A stretch of 64,000 nt of DNA from Macrotis lagotis (taxonomy: Eukaryota; Chordata; Mammalia; Peramelemorphia; Peramelidae): positions 622,920,148-622,984,147 of the forward strand of contig NC_133666.1 of NCBI RefSeq assembly GCF_037893015.1, written 5' to 3'. The notes beneath the pieces are model-generated. The model searched no databases. It was not told the DNA's origin and worked only from the letters and a program-made list of their open reading frames with translations. This document shows, in pieces, positions 24,206-36,079 of this stretch. Numbering within the stretch: the first letter of the stretch is position 1; each line of letters starts with the position of its first letter. Position numbers and translations under genes: made by a program.

Positions 24206-26155
24206 GGGTGAGTAAAACCACCAATGCAGATTGCAGCTCTTTTATGGTAGTAGAGAGAGCAGTGTAGAATTTGTTGTGTGAAGGGGGCTCCTCTTGTTTT
24301 CCTCAGTGAGCACTTAAGGAAAGGCAAATAACCAGAGAAACCCTGATCATTAGCTCTGTAGGGACCTTATAGAGCTTCTAGTCCAACTTCTTCCTTTTAC
24401 ATATGGGTAAACTGAAACCTGTGAGGGGGAGGTTCAGTTCATTGTGTACATTAGCTCCTTGAGAGTACCAATTCACTCTGTAGCAGGAAGGGGTGTAATA
24501 CAAAGTTTAGCTAAGCCCATATTCTAATAGAGAGATAAGCTGTAAACACAGGTACTCTAATACACCAAAAATTCATGATGAAGTCTGCAAAACACAATAT
24601 ATAGTCACAGCCTAGTTGTTACTGATGAATTAAAAAACTTTATGGAAGAGGTAGAGTTTGAATTAAGTTTTAAAGATTCATGGATTTAAGCTGTAAGAAC
24701 CCTCCTATGTCATCATATACTGACAAGGAAACTAACTGAGAGGGGCCAGGTGGATCACCCCATGCTTTAGAGCTAGTTCTTGGATAGAAAGGGCTAAGCC
24801 AGGATTTGAACTCCATTATTGATGGACTCCAAAGCAGCACTTTCCATTGTACCACTGATATATGTACCTCAGGAAGGCCAGAAGGACAGGGAAGGGGAAA
24901 GGGGGAGAAAAACGTACTAAGACAAAAGATCACAAAATATATGTGGGGCAAGGGCTTAAAAGATTCCCATTCAGAGATTTGTCGTCGATTCAGAATGGAA
25001 CCCAGAGAAGGAACCTAAAATGAAACAGTCTTCTGACTCCCTAAAGCTCCCTCTTGCCTCTACACTATATGGTTTCTGCCTGTTACTTTAGAAAGAAAAC
25101 TAGATTTTAATAATAAGGCTGAGTTTGAATTCTGGCTTTGCTACCTGCTTATTCTGTGACCTTGGGCAAACTAACTTTTCTTCTTTTCCACTTTACGTCC
25201 TCACAAAATGAAGAGGTCAAACAAGATTATCTTCAGTCACTGCCAACTCTGAGATTCTATGACTGATTGCTAATGTTTAGGTTTATTTTTTTTTCCAAAA
25301 AAAATCAGAAATTGTCCTGTCTTACCAACTTAGAGACTCCTTGCCTTAAGAAGTGGTCAAAGCATGAATGCTGACAAAAGGATTGTAACAAATTCCTCCC
25401 AGGCAGTGGTCATGGATCCACTTGCCAGAAAGATGCAGCATAGTGAATTTTCAGAACCATCGTTGGCAACAGGAGCTTCTTTAAAGCAGGAATGATACAA
25501 GGAAGGGAGTGTATTTCAAATAGGACCAGGCAGATTACATAGGAATATGATTTTTCTCAAAATGTGGGTAAGGGCAATTGTAAGGAAGTGAAAAAATGCC
25601 ATTTATGTTGATGCCACCCACATCTCCTGTAGCTGAAACCCCTCCCAGTTGTCTCTTTGGAGTTCAATAAACCTACTCTGCCATTTCCATGGGGTTAGAG
25701 CAGTAGACCTGGAAGTCTTGTATTCACAGTCTGCCTCAGACATTGCCTATATTTCTCTGGGCAGATCACTTAACCTGAACCTCAGTTTCCTTAGGGATTA
25801 AACTCAACATCTGGGATCCCTTCTAATTCTGAATCTATGATCTATACTTTCCCTATGCATGTTCTCTGTTTAATAGAATCCAGGGTTTCTCTTAAATCCT
25901 TTCTATTGCCTGCAGTCCTGCACTTTTGAGCATTATCTATCTTCATGAGCCAGGCCTTCCTGAATGCTTTCATGTCTCACCAGTGCTTTGTTGTCTTTGG
26001 TACTCTCTTCCCTTAAGCATACCTCTGGCTCCAGGTTCCCAGGAAAATGGAAACTTCCCTAGAGCCCTAGATAGTTTCTGACACTATGCTAATGGAAGAC
26101 TTCCCCTTTCCTCTCAGCCCTGTTCTCATCTGCCATGTTCCTAATGGTCTCCCAG

Positions 26156-26330
26156 GTACCAGGCTTTGTCCAGCAATCAGAAGTGCTGTCAGAGGAGAAA
26201 GCGACAGAGATGACAATCCTGGGAACAGTGCCAGAGTCATCTGCTTTGCCCCCGATCAGTGACCCTTCAAGAACAAAGTCTGAATCTCTTCACCATGGAA
26301 CCCTGGTTTCCCTCCAGGATCCCCAACAAG
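26156..26330 (+). CDS. SCAN-C2H2 zinc-finger gene, coding exon 2 (linker)
   Basis: A 175-bp exon between a good pyrimidine-rich acceptor (ggtctcccag) and an aag/gtattc donor. It starts in phase 0, matching exon 1, and ends in phase 1, matching exon 3. It encodes residues 114-171, beginning VPGFVQQSEVLSEEKATEMT. The VPG...SEVLSEE..EMTILGTVPES pattern is the usual post-SCAN linker exon, comparable to the HGQEVLLEEM...PLGTAQES linkers of ZSCAN proteins. It has no fold of its own that I recognise and no KRAB box. The agreement of frame and phase on both sides is the main evidence. Confidence 0.88.
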
Positions 26331-27559
26331 GTATTCTCTTCATTCTCCTTAGTGGGACTTAAAGACTTAACAGATCTATGATTTCATTGGTGCAGGCATT
26401 CCACCCTCTCTGTGCTCCCATTAGTTGCTGTAACCAAATAATCATTTTTTAGCCTACCCAGTAATGAAATTTGCTCAATTTGTCTATGCAGATCATCCAA
26501 CAAAAGATAGACATTCCAACTGGGCTCATGCATGAAACCTTTCTAGCTTGTTAAAAACATGTAATTCTGCTGCCATAGACTTTGAAAATCTATCTCTTGA
26601 CAGTAGAACTTTGATGGAACTTGGATATAGCATGTATTTATAAAGCCTTTCATTTCCAAAGCTTTCATGACTTAGCCTAAGTCTCACCAGAACCCTATGA
26701 AACAGATAGTATAAGTTATATATCTCTATCTAATAGACAATGAAACTAAGACATATAGACATAAAAGTAACCAGCTCAAGGTCACATCAAACCTGTCTTT
26801 TTCTCTTATTGGTCTTTGCATTACATTTGAAAGGCAATGACAAAATGCATGGTATAAATTATAAGGAGTCCAGAGGAGAAATAGAACTCCCTTACCCTTC
26901 CTCACTACACTGTCTGTATTCCTTTCCACTTCTTCATCCATCTGCATTCCCCAGCTCATCTTCCTCTTTTTTTTTTTTTGACAAACCTTGACAGACAGAA
27001 TCTGGGCATCTACATATACAGTAACTGGGATACAAAGAAGTAGTACAAAACTGTGTTATGAAAAAAAGGAAAGAGATTGCTTTTACCTGGGGTAAAGGAT
27101 GAGAGCTACAGTCAAGGAAGACTTCATGAAGTAGATAATTTTTTGAGTTGAGTATTGAAGGAATGGGTAACAAATGAGAGTAAGGGAATGTCTTTTCCAA
27201 GGCTGAATATTAGTCTGAGCAAAGTAAAGGAGATAAAAGAGAAGGCTAGCTCAGGACCAGCCTGAAATCAGCCAAGTTTATCTGTAGGGTAAAATACTAG
27301 AAAATAAGATTGAACTGATTTATTGGAATCCCATTGTGCTGGGCTTGAGTTTGGAGTTTATCCTTTGTAATGCAATTCAGAGTCCTTGGAAGTTTTTGGG
27401 GGAGGGTTTGTGTTTTGTTTTTTGTTGGGGTTTTTTTTTTCAAATTGAATGGGTAACATTTTTAATTGTATTTCCTCAATGTATGTCCTTGCTGAGAGGA
27501 TACATCTTATAAGGCTTTTAAAAAAAATTTCCAATTGCATCTGATTTTCAACATTCATT

Positions 27560-28150
27560 TTTTATACAATTTTGAATTATGCATTTTCCTCTTCCTTCCG
27601 TTTCCTCCTCCTTCCTCAAGAAAACAAGCAACTTGATAAATAGGTTATACATGCATAGTCATGTTAAAATATATTTCCACATTTGTCGTTTTTGGGAAAG
27701 AAGAATGAGAACAAAGAGGGAAAAGACTCAAGAAAGAAAAAAACAAATTTTAAAAATGAAAATAGTAATGCTTTGGTCCACATTCAGAATTCAGAATTCT
27801 TTCTCTGGATATGGATGGCATTTTCCATCACAAATTTTTTTTTTAGGTTTTTGCAAGCCAAATGGGGTTAAGTGGCTTGCCCAAGGCCACACAGCTAAGT
27901 AATTATTAAGTGTCTGAGACCAGATTTGAACCCAGGTATTCCTGACTCCAAGGCCAGTGCTTTATCCACTATACCACCTAGCTGCCCCTATCACAAATTT
28001 TTTGAAATTATCTTTGGTCACTATATTATTGAGAAGAGCTAAGTCTACCATAAATGATGATCAAACAATATTGTTATTGCTATGTACAATGTTCTTCTGG
28101 TTCTACTCACTTCACTCATATTAGTTCATGTAAATCTTTCCTAGAAGTTT
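27560..28150 (-). mobile_element. Older L1 3' region, minus strand, split by a SINE
   Basis: A different L1 subfamily from that at 4,445. Shared order: cattttcctcttccttccgt, aacaagcaacttgataaata, tacatgcatagtcatgttaa, ttctttctctggatatggat, then after the SINE ttgaaattatctttggtcac and ctggttctactcacttcact. Confidence 0.7.
27841..27989 (-). mobile_element. tRNA-derived marsupial SINE inside L1
   Basis: Minus-strand full-length SINE with a perfect 14-bp target-site duplication atcacaaatttttt (27,827-27,840 and 27,990-28,003). Confidence 0.93.
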
Positions 28151-28159
28151 TTTTAGCAG

Positions 28160-28990
28160 AGGAATGACTTGCTCTTAAGCTTGCTTTAAGATATTGGGAC
28201 ATCATTGTGGAGGTCAGTGTCCAGAAGTTGAGCCTGACAGCACTAACACCAGTTAATGCTATTATATCATCCTGGTAAGAAAAGCAAAGTCTTGAACTAT
28301 TGAGACTGGGGGATTGGAAGGGGATAACTTGCAGAGTTGTTAACAGTTATAAATGATGAGATTTGATGATAAGAAGTGATAAAGGCCTAAATTAGGATGG
28401 TTGCTGTGATTAGAAGGGAAAAAGATTAATTTGAGTATTTGTATGGAGTAGCTTAAATCAGATAGAAAAATTGGGTTTTAGTAATACTGGAGGCATAGTG
28501 ATACCATTAAAATAAATAGAGGAATTGGGGGGAAGGTCAGGTTTGGAGGCTAAATGAGTTTGGATTAGAGCATATTGAATTTGAGTTGCTGGCAGAACAT
28601 ACTGACAGATGTTCAACAGGCAATTGGAAGTTTAATGAGATGTGGCATATGGCATTTCCTGCATAAAAACAATAATTGAAGGTATTATGTAGTATATGAG
28701 AGTTTAGAGTACCACCTAACTTTAAGGGTTGCATATCAGGGCATCCTCTAGAAGGTGGTACTTTCGTTGTGATTTAAAGGAAGCCAAGGAACCGTTGGAA
28801 CTCTTTGTTCCAATAAAAAAGACAGAGAAAAAGTAGACAATGGGAAAAGTATCAGGAAGGTGTGTCTTAAAAGCCAAGGGAAAAGAAGTAGTAAGCAGGG
28901 AATGGTCCACAGTGTCATACACTACAGAGAGACTAAAGAAATTGAGGACAGAAAAAACGTCATTGTATTTATTAATAATCAATGTTTCAG
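28160..28990 (-). mobile_element. L2 (CR1-clade) fragment, minus strand
   Basis: The minus-strand frame at 28,722-28,982 reads SVVYDTVDHSLLTTSFP, the AFDTVDH block of the L2 reverse transcriptase. Left of it the text is the reverse of the L2 3' part. Confidence 0.7.
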
Positions 28991-29289
28991 AAGAGAAGTG
29001 GGACAGAAATCAGACTGAAGGAGGCAAAGAACTAAGTGGATTATGAAGAGATAGACCCAGAGAGTTTTGCAGTAGAGATTTAAAGGTAAGGATGATATGA
29101 AGGGGTGGCATGATCAAGATTTTGTAGTGTAGGGTAAACTAGAATATATTGTAAGTTACCAACTAGGAAGTAGTAGGGAAATTGGATGAAAGATCTAAAG
29201 GATGCAATACAGACTCTTTAGGGAATAGAATTTAAGACCCTTCTTAAAGTCTAACTACCACCCTTATTATAGCATGATTTCACATAATT

Positions 29290-29970
29290 CCCTTTACATG
29301 AGTAAACATTAATAATTCAAGCGTTGCCCTAAACAATGAGGATACAAAGAGAGTTAAAAGACAATCTCTGCCCTCAAGGAAACTTCATTCTAATAGGGGA
29401 GAACATATGTAAACAATTATATGTAAAGCAAGCTATATATGAGATAAATAGAAAATGATTAACAGAAGAAAGGCATTGGAATTAAAGTTGTTTAAGGGTT
29501 GGGAAAGTTTCCTCTAGAAGGTGGAACTTCTGTTGTGATTTAAAGGAAGCCAAGGAGAGGTCAGTAGTTGGAAGTAAAGGAGGGAGAATGTTCCAGGTAT
29601 GGGGAATAACTGTAGATAATGCTGGAAACCAAGAAAAAAGTGTCTTGTTCATAGGAAGAGCCGTATATCACCAGTTTGAAGGGTAAAGTGTTAGAAGACT
29701 GAAAGCTGGGGAGGAGGGGAGTGACATAGGCAGACCTGTGCTTCTGGAAAATCAGTTTAATGGCTGAATGGAGGAAGGATTGAAGTGGAGAAAGACTTAA
29801 GACAGACAGACCTGGTGATGAGGGCAGAGGAGAGGAAAAATGGGTATCTATTCCAGAGATGTTGCAAAGGTGAAATCAAAAAGACTTTGGCCACAGATTG
29901 GATATGAGGAATGACAAATAATGAGGAAGCCAGAATGACTTTCACGTACTCTTTGTTCCAATACAACTGT
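29290..29970 (-). mobile_element. L2 3' part, minus strand
   Basis: Reverse of the L2 order: gatacaaagagagttaaaag, ctgccctcaaggaaacttca, tgttccaggtatggggaata, then gtgacataggcagacctgtg and tggctgaatggaggaaggat. Confidence 0.75.
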
Positions 29971-29999
29971 TGTTTATTTTCTAGCTGTATGTGTCTGAG

Positions 30000-30240
30000 T
30001 CATCTAACTCATTTGCTACCTTCTCTCTAAAGCTTTTTCCAGTTCCTACAATGAGTTGTTTTCTCTCTCTCCTTAAATTTTGCTTGACCATCTTATTGTG
30101 ATATCTCTTTTACTCCTTTCAAACCTTATCCCTATAATAGGATCTAAGCTCCTTGAGGCCTGCAACTCTCATTTGTTTTACTTTTTTCCCCCATTACCTT
30201 AACCCTTAATAGGTACCTAATAAATGTTTATTAATTGAAT
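30000..30240 (+). mobile_element. L2 3' end, plus strand
   Basis: Ends in ggtacctaataaatgtttat and attgaattcattga, with the aagctccttgaggcctgcaa block before it. Confidence 0.7.
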
Positions 30241-30884
30241 TCATTGATGTTCAAAAAAATATATTCATTGAAATCAAATAGGATTTTTGATCCAAGATAT
30301 GGATTTTCTTTATCAAGGAGAAAGTCTCCTCTAAAACTGAAGGGAAGAAGGAAAGAGTAAATAAGTATATTGAGATGAATAGAGGAATAGAAGTCAAGGA
30401 TAGCTCCTCTCAAAATGGTTTTAGTCTACTCAAGATATTAACATCATCAATTTAGTGAAAAAGCAGGAAGTATAATTAAGGACTTCGGGACAAAAGTTGA
30501 GAAGTATGAAAGCATCAGTCCTCTTTCATCCCTGATACTCCTGTTGAGCTCTATCTCCTTGGTTTTTCTATTGCCCTGACCACCCTTCTTACCTTCATTT
30601 TTTTTCTCACTGTCTTTCAGATTACTTTGGTCTACTATGTCTCTTTCATCCTTTTCTTTCTCATTGTTTACTCATAATGAGATTTCTATTAAGATGGGTC
30701 ATTATGTTTTTGTCGTGGTTTTTTTTATTGCTATGGGATACAGGGAAAATAAATTTGGGAAAAGGATAAACTAAAATTGAAGGGAAAAAATATCTTTGTT
30801 TCATTGAGATTGTACTGTTTCTGTCTTAGTGAGGTCTTTGTCTCAGATTTTGAGTATTGAATAATCTTTGCATTTTTATTTTAG

Positions 30885-31816
30885 ATCATGAAACCAGGAC
30901 TATGAATGAGGAGTTAATTCTAAAGCAGGAAATTTCTGAAGAGGTGGAATCTCAGTGGTTGGTTTCAGAAAGACACACAGAAGAAGTTTCCCAGGGACCT
31001 GTTTTTGTAGAAACTCTTGAACACGAGGTCAGGCTAGAGAGGCAACTGGGAAAACCTGGGGAGGAGAGCCTGAACAGATCCCTTTCCTTGGAAAGGGGTT
31101 TCAGACCAGTGACAGCAATCCACCAGACAGCCTCCATAGGGGAGCAAAGCCAAGAATTTGATGAATTTGAGAGAAGTTTCAATCTTAGTTCAAACCATAT
31201 TACAAATCAGCGATTTTCTATTGAAGAAGACGCTCATTGTGATACCTGTGGTGAAATCTTTCAAGAGGCTTCAGAGCTTATCGAACATGAGAAAATACAC
31301 ATTGGAGAGAAACCTTATAAATGTGATGATTGTGGAAAGGCCTTTGGTCGAAGCTCACACCTTATTCAGCACCAGAGAATTCACACTGGAGAGAAACCCT
31401 ATGAATGTAATGAATGTGGGAAAGCCTTTAATCAAAGTTCACACCTTGTTAGACATCAGAAGATTCACACAGGAGAGAAACCTTATGTATGTACTGAGTG
31501 TTGGAAAGCCTTTAGTCGGAACTCAGTCCTTATCAGACACCAGAAAATTCATACTGGAGAAAAACCCTATGAATGTAGTGAATGTGGGAAAAATTTCAGC
31601 CAGAGTTCCGGCCTTAGGAAGCATCAACGAATTCATACTGGAGAGAAACCCTATGAATGTAGTGAATGTGGGAAAGGTTTCAGGCTGATCTCAACCCTCA
31701 TTCAGCATCAGAGAATTCACACTGGAGAGAAACCTTTTGAATGTGAGGAATGTGGGAAAGCCTTTCTGCGGAGTTCAGGGCTTGTTGAACACCAGAGGAG
31801 TCATTCTAGGCAGTGA
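30885..31816 (+). CDS. SCAN-C2H2 zinc-finger gene, coding exon 3 (seven fingers)
   Basis: The terminal exon. Its first two bases complete an Asp codon with the last G of exon 2, and it runs to TGA at 31,814-31,816, giving a 481-residue protein. Residues 172-289 are an acidic linker with LKQE (Lys185), which fits the psi-K-x-E sumoylation consensus. Residues 290-478 are seven C2H2 fingers at a strict 28-residue period, joined by TGEKPY-type linkers (the first is IGEKPY). All cysteine and histidine ligands are present. Residues at helix positions -1, 2, 3 and 6, finger 1 to 7, are ESEE, RSHQ, QSHR, RSVR, QSGK, LSTQ and RSGE. Finger 4 has Trp where Gly normally follows the second Cys (CTECWKAF). 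With SCAN this is a typical ZSCAN transcription factor. Length and finger count are close to several human ZSCAN proteins, but I cannot name the ortholog. Confidence 0.95.
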
Positions 31817-33490
31817 GCAACCACACATAGAGAAGCAGCCTTCCCTTATGAAGGAGGCAGCATTGGATCAAACAGACTCTTCATCTAGGATAACTCTAAA
31901 ACATAAATTACTCTCAGTTATGTCCTATTTGTCCATCAAAGACCTATATTAGTCCCTCTGTGTACCAGTCTTCCCTTATAATTGCAAAGGAAAAGTTGAG
32001 GATAAGGGTGTCTTAGAAGGAGACTTCCTTATTGAACAGAGGTGGGGTGCAAATTTGAGGACAGAAAGGAAAGTGGTCTTTGGCCCGCAAAAAAGATACT
32101 GTGGAAGTGAGTCAAGAGCTGAGAGACCAAATTCCCATGACATTCCATTGAATACCAGAGCAAACTTATTTTGTGATGCTTGTAATTTTCCTCTCATTTG
32201 CTCTTTTCATTGACCTTCACCTCTCAAGCCCCCAATCCATCATTGTATAGTTAGAGCATCAAAAACCCCTTCAGAAAACATATGTTACCACCTTAGGGAC
32301 AGGGAGTGGAGAGATACTGGGAAATTGGGTTCTTTGTTTTTGGAGTAGCCTAGACACAGTAGTGGCACTTAGGAAGGAAGCTGGTAGGAAAGAAGAAAGG
32401 TGTTATTGGGAAGCCAATCTGAAACCAAGAAGTGCCTCTGAGGTCTGCCCCAAGCAAGGGCCCAAATCCTGCTGGGAGGGATACCTAGAAAAAAGCAGAG
32501 GTGGTTTTGTGGGCAGTACACTGCCACTCTTCACTCCGGCTTTATGCCGAGCCTGCCCCCTGAATGCTTCTTCAGGATTCAGATTGCCCAGGTATTCCTG
32601 CCTTTCTCCTGAATCTGATCTAGGATCTATGGAAAGTTCTGGGACCTCATCATATCTGTCTTCCTCTTCAGCTGTATTGAAATAGGAAGATCACCTATAA
32701 ATTCCTTTCCAGTTATAATTCTTGATCTTATTATCATCTGTCTACCAAGTTCTAGAATGCTGTTTATTGGGATACATAGTTGACAGAATGATGACTATGT
32801 AAGACAATATGTATATGTAATACCAAGAACACTGGATTTGGAGTCAGAGATCTGAGTTAAAAATCCTGACAATATTGCTTATTATATGTGTGACCTTGGG
32901 CAATTCTCACAGTCTTCTATGGGCCCCAGTTTACTCATCTGTAAATCAAGGAGATTGAGATGTGAAAGTGCATGCATGTGTGTGTGTTCTGAGCATTGTT
33001 CTAAGATGGTGGAAGATAGGAAAATGACTTCTTTTTCCAAATTGTGGATGAAGATGTAGGAATAGGCCAGCATGTCCTGGTCAGTCTCCTAAAGGAGCTT
33101 TAGGAGGTCCCTGTGTGAGACCCTTATGACAAAAACATAGAATGTATGGCTCAAGTTTGAGGGGTGGGGGAAGGATGAAATGAGCAGCCCTTCTACTTCC
33201 TAACTCCATGCAAATTTGACCATGGATCTCACTAGGAAATTCATACTCCTCTTTCTAAGTTTAACACTTCTTTCCTTAATTACAGAATTAATGGCCTTTT
33301 CTCATTCCTCATGCTTTCTCTCTTTTGCAGAATTCATCACTGCTGATCCTACCCTCTTTCTGTATTTATACTCTTGGCTCTTTTTGTTGTTCTCTCCAGT
33401 TTCTTCTGTCTCTAATTCCCTAGTTTGCTTTGTTGAATCATCATCCATCTCCTGTAGCAAGTGTGAATTGTCCCTTAAAGCTTTACCTTA
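31817..33490 (+). other. 3'UTR and downstream flank of the SCAN gene
   Basis: Probably 3'UTR at first. No canonical aataaa is obvious before the L2 that starts near 33,495; the first one seen is near 33,645 inside that L2, so the polyadenylation site is unresolved. A MIR-like SINE lies at about 32,830-32,965. A 107-codon frame at 32,362-32,685 has no recognisable features. Confidence 0.5.
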
Positions 33491-33494
33491 GTCC

Positions 33495-34330
33495 TTCAGT
33501 CAGTCTTCAAGCATTTATTAAGTACCTGCTGTGTGCCCAATACTCTGGACTATTTTAGGGAGACAAAGACTAAGGAAATCAGTCCCTGCCCTTGAGAAGC
33601 TTCTGGTCCAACAGGCCTGGACTGCATGCATCTGTAGTTATTTATAAAATAAATGGATGTGATTTGAGGGAAGGAACAGAAAGGCTTCAGCTTGAGCTGA
33701 GCCTTGAAAGAACTTGGGGATTCTGAAAGGCAGAGGTGAACAAAGCTGTATTCCAGGCTTGGAGGTTAGCCAGAACAAAGGCAGTGCAGCAGGGTTGTGA
33801 GGAACAATGGTTGCTTGTGAACACACAGCAGACTCCAGTGTTATTGGCTCCCACCCATCTATATCTCTCCTGAACTCCAGTCCTGCAGACAGACCAATTC
33901 AGCTAGCTCAGGACTGATAGGACCAAAGCCAAAAGGATAAACAAGATGGTCTCTGCCTGGAGGGAGCCTCTATTCCTCTTGGGGAAAATAACGTGTATTC
34001 AGATAGGCATCTGTAAAATACATGCAGAGTGATTATGGAAAGGGAGGAAGAGCACCAAAACCTCTGGAGATCAAAAAGGAAAGTCTTCCTGTAGGAGATA
34101 ACCCTTGAGTTGAGTTTGCAGATAGAGGTAGAGACAGAAATGAGAAGTGAGGGGACAGTCTCTTCAAAGAGATTGAGATAGGGTAGGATGCTGGAGTATT
34201 AGTATGACTGAGGGTGAGGAGGAATAACATGAAATCAGTCTGTAAAGACAGGTTATAAAGGGCATTAACTGCTAACTAAAAGTATTGTTTTTTCCTAGAG
34301 GCTGTGGGGAGCCACTGAAATTTCTACCTA
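33495..34330 (-). mobile_element. L2 3' part, minus strand
   Basis: Begins with the reversed 3' end aagcatttattaagtacctg and ctgtgtgcccaatact, then agtccctgcccttgagaagc, cttgaaagaacttggggatt and further L2 blocks to aggctgtggggagccactga near 34,315. About 150 bp in the middle (33,830-33,960) may be an insertion or a separate copy. Confidence 0.75.
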
Positions 34331-34384
34331 CAACAGTTTCTCACCTGTATGTCTTGTAGTCATCTCAAACTCAAACTAAAAGCA

Positions 34385-35085
34385 GAATTCACATCTTCTA
34401 AATAATCCAGGTTTATCACCTTTCTTGATTCTTCCTTCTCTTCAAATCTTATCCCCCACCCCACAAGTTAAACAAATCTAATTTATCTTCCAGAATTACC
34501 TAAAAAGAAATCCCCTCTATTTTACTCAAATTGCCACCACCTATAACTTGGACTGTTTCTAATTGTTTTTTTTCTGTTTCCCAATTCATCTTGCATAAAG
34601 CTACCAAAACTATTATGAGAATGAGTCTGACCATATTACCTGTCCAATATGGACATTTTATTTTAATAGCTCTCTGTTACCTTCAGAAAAAATGAAGATT
34701 TTTCAGCCTGATCTTTAAGATCCTCCATAATTTCTACTTATAGGTATATTGATGATAATAATAACTAATTGGTGGTTATTTCATATTACTCTTCCTCACA
34801 TACTAGTTTTAGCCAAACTGGCATACCAGTCACTTCCTAAATTTGACATGCAATCTCCTGCCTCTGTATTTGTATAGATTTCTAGCCCCTTTTTAGGAGT
34901 TCTATAAGGTTCAGCTCAGGTTCCAATTCCATGAGACCTTCTCTGATTCAGTCAGTGATAAGTAGTGTCCCCACAAATCACCTTGTTTGATTTACTTGAA
35001 TACTTAGTTCAATGTTGAGGACAGGATTGTCACTATCATCAGTACTATGCACATAGTAACTGCTTTTAAAATGTTTGTTCCACTG
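34385..35085 (+). mobile_element. L2 3' part, plus strand
   Basis: Contains taccaaaactattatgagaa, ctctctgttaccttcagaaa, ttctataaggttcagctcag and the end gcacatagtaactgctttta. Together with the previous entry it forms two oppositely oriented L2 copies meeting near 34,350. Confidence 0.7.
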
Positions 35086-36079
35086 GACTCGGAATTGACA
35101 GCAATATCATAGACACAAGACTCCTCTACAACTTGCATATTACCCACAGGGCTGGGGAGGGGCGGGGTGTGATGATATACTATGGAGCTCAGTGCAGTAG
35201 ATGATGGGTATATAGATAACTAATTTACAACCTTATGTGAGACCATTAGAGAGGAGCAAGCTAAATTGAACCTAAGTGAATTTTCTAGCCCTGTTTCTTG
35301 GTTCCTCACCCCCTAATCTCACTCCCTCTTTTGGGCTACATAAGAAGACCTATATTCTAGTCTAAGCTGTGAACCTGATTTATTTGCCTGAATTTAAGTC
35401 CCTCCACTTCTGGGCTTCAGTATCTTTCTTTGTAAAATGAGGTATTAGATTGGATCCCTTTAATTTTTACTCTCAGTCCAGACCCATTCTTCTGGGAACT
35501 TGCTCACTTCATTATACCCTTTCTCTCCAATATCTCCTAATTCACTTTCTCTTTGCCACTGCCTGAGAACATGCCTGAGTTTACCTCCTCCTTAAAAAAT
35601 CCTCACTTGATTTGGGAACATATTCTGATTAAGAGAATATATACAGCTCAGGCTTTGCCTGAAAAATCTGTCTAGCAGAGGGATGTTTGATTTCTGTAAG
35701 AAATCTTTTCTCCTAGACAAAAGCTTTCTGTGTACATGCCAATGCCTTAGGGGAATGTTAAATTGTTATAATGCCAAATAATAATGTTGGGGGGTTTGTG
35801 TTTTGTTCTTTACTGAGGGTATATTTGATATCACAGTTAACCTATGTAGCTAATTTGAGACATTATTGACATAGGAGATGTGGGCACATTTATATCTTCA
35901 TTGGATTAGATAACTTAATGTTATACACATACTTAACATAATTTTACTATGGAAGTCATTAAAGTTTCTGACTGGTAGAAGATTTTTTTGTGGGAATTGA
36001 TTTAAATAATGTCAATTCAGTAATTTTATTGCATTAAAATAATATTAAAAATGGGGGAAAAATCCTCACTTCTCCCTAC

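Larger units (their letters stand above)
19913..26155 (+). other. Intron 1 of the SCAN gene
   Basis: Donor gtcagc, acceptor tctcccag. Contents: a SINE/MIR fragment at about 20,125-20,200, L2 minus strand at about 20,540-20,950, a MIR-like end near 21,000-21,120, L2 plus strand at about 23,890-24,205, MIR-like pieces at about 24,690-24,870, 25,110-25,265 and 25,690-25,840. The stretch 21,130-23,880 shows no family I can name. A 145-codon frame at 21,814-22,251 looks like chance. Confidence 0.7.
26331..30884 (+). other. Intron 2 of the SCAN gene
   Basis: Donor gtattc, acceptor ttttattttag. Mostly repeats: L1 minus strand (about 27,560-28,150) with a SINE inside, L2 minus strand (28,160-28,990 and 29,290-29,970) and L2 plus strand (30,000-30,240). 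A MIR-like piece is near 26,680-26,800. 30,250-30,880 shows no named repeat. No KRAB exon was found in this intron. Confidence 0.7.

Noticed and set aside
31158-31688. 176-codon plus-strand frame inside the finger exon
   Set aside because: It is a shadow of the finger array: repetitive NVMNVGKPL text from the 84-bp period in another frame.
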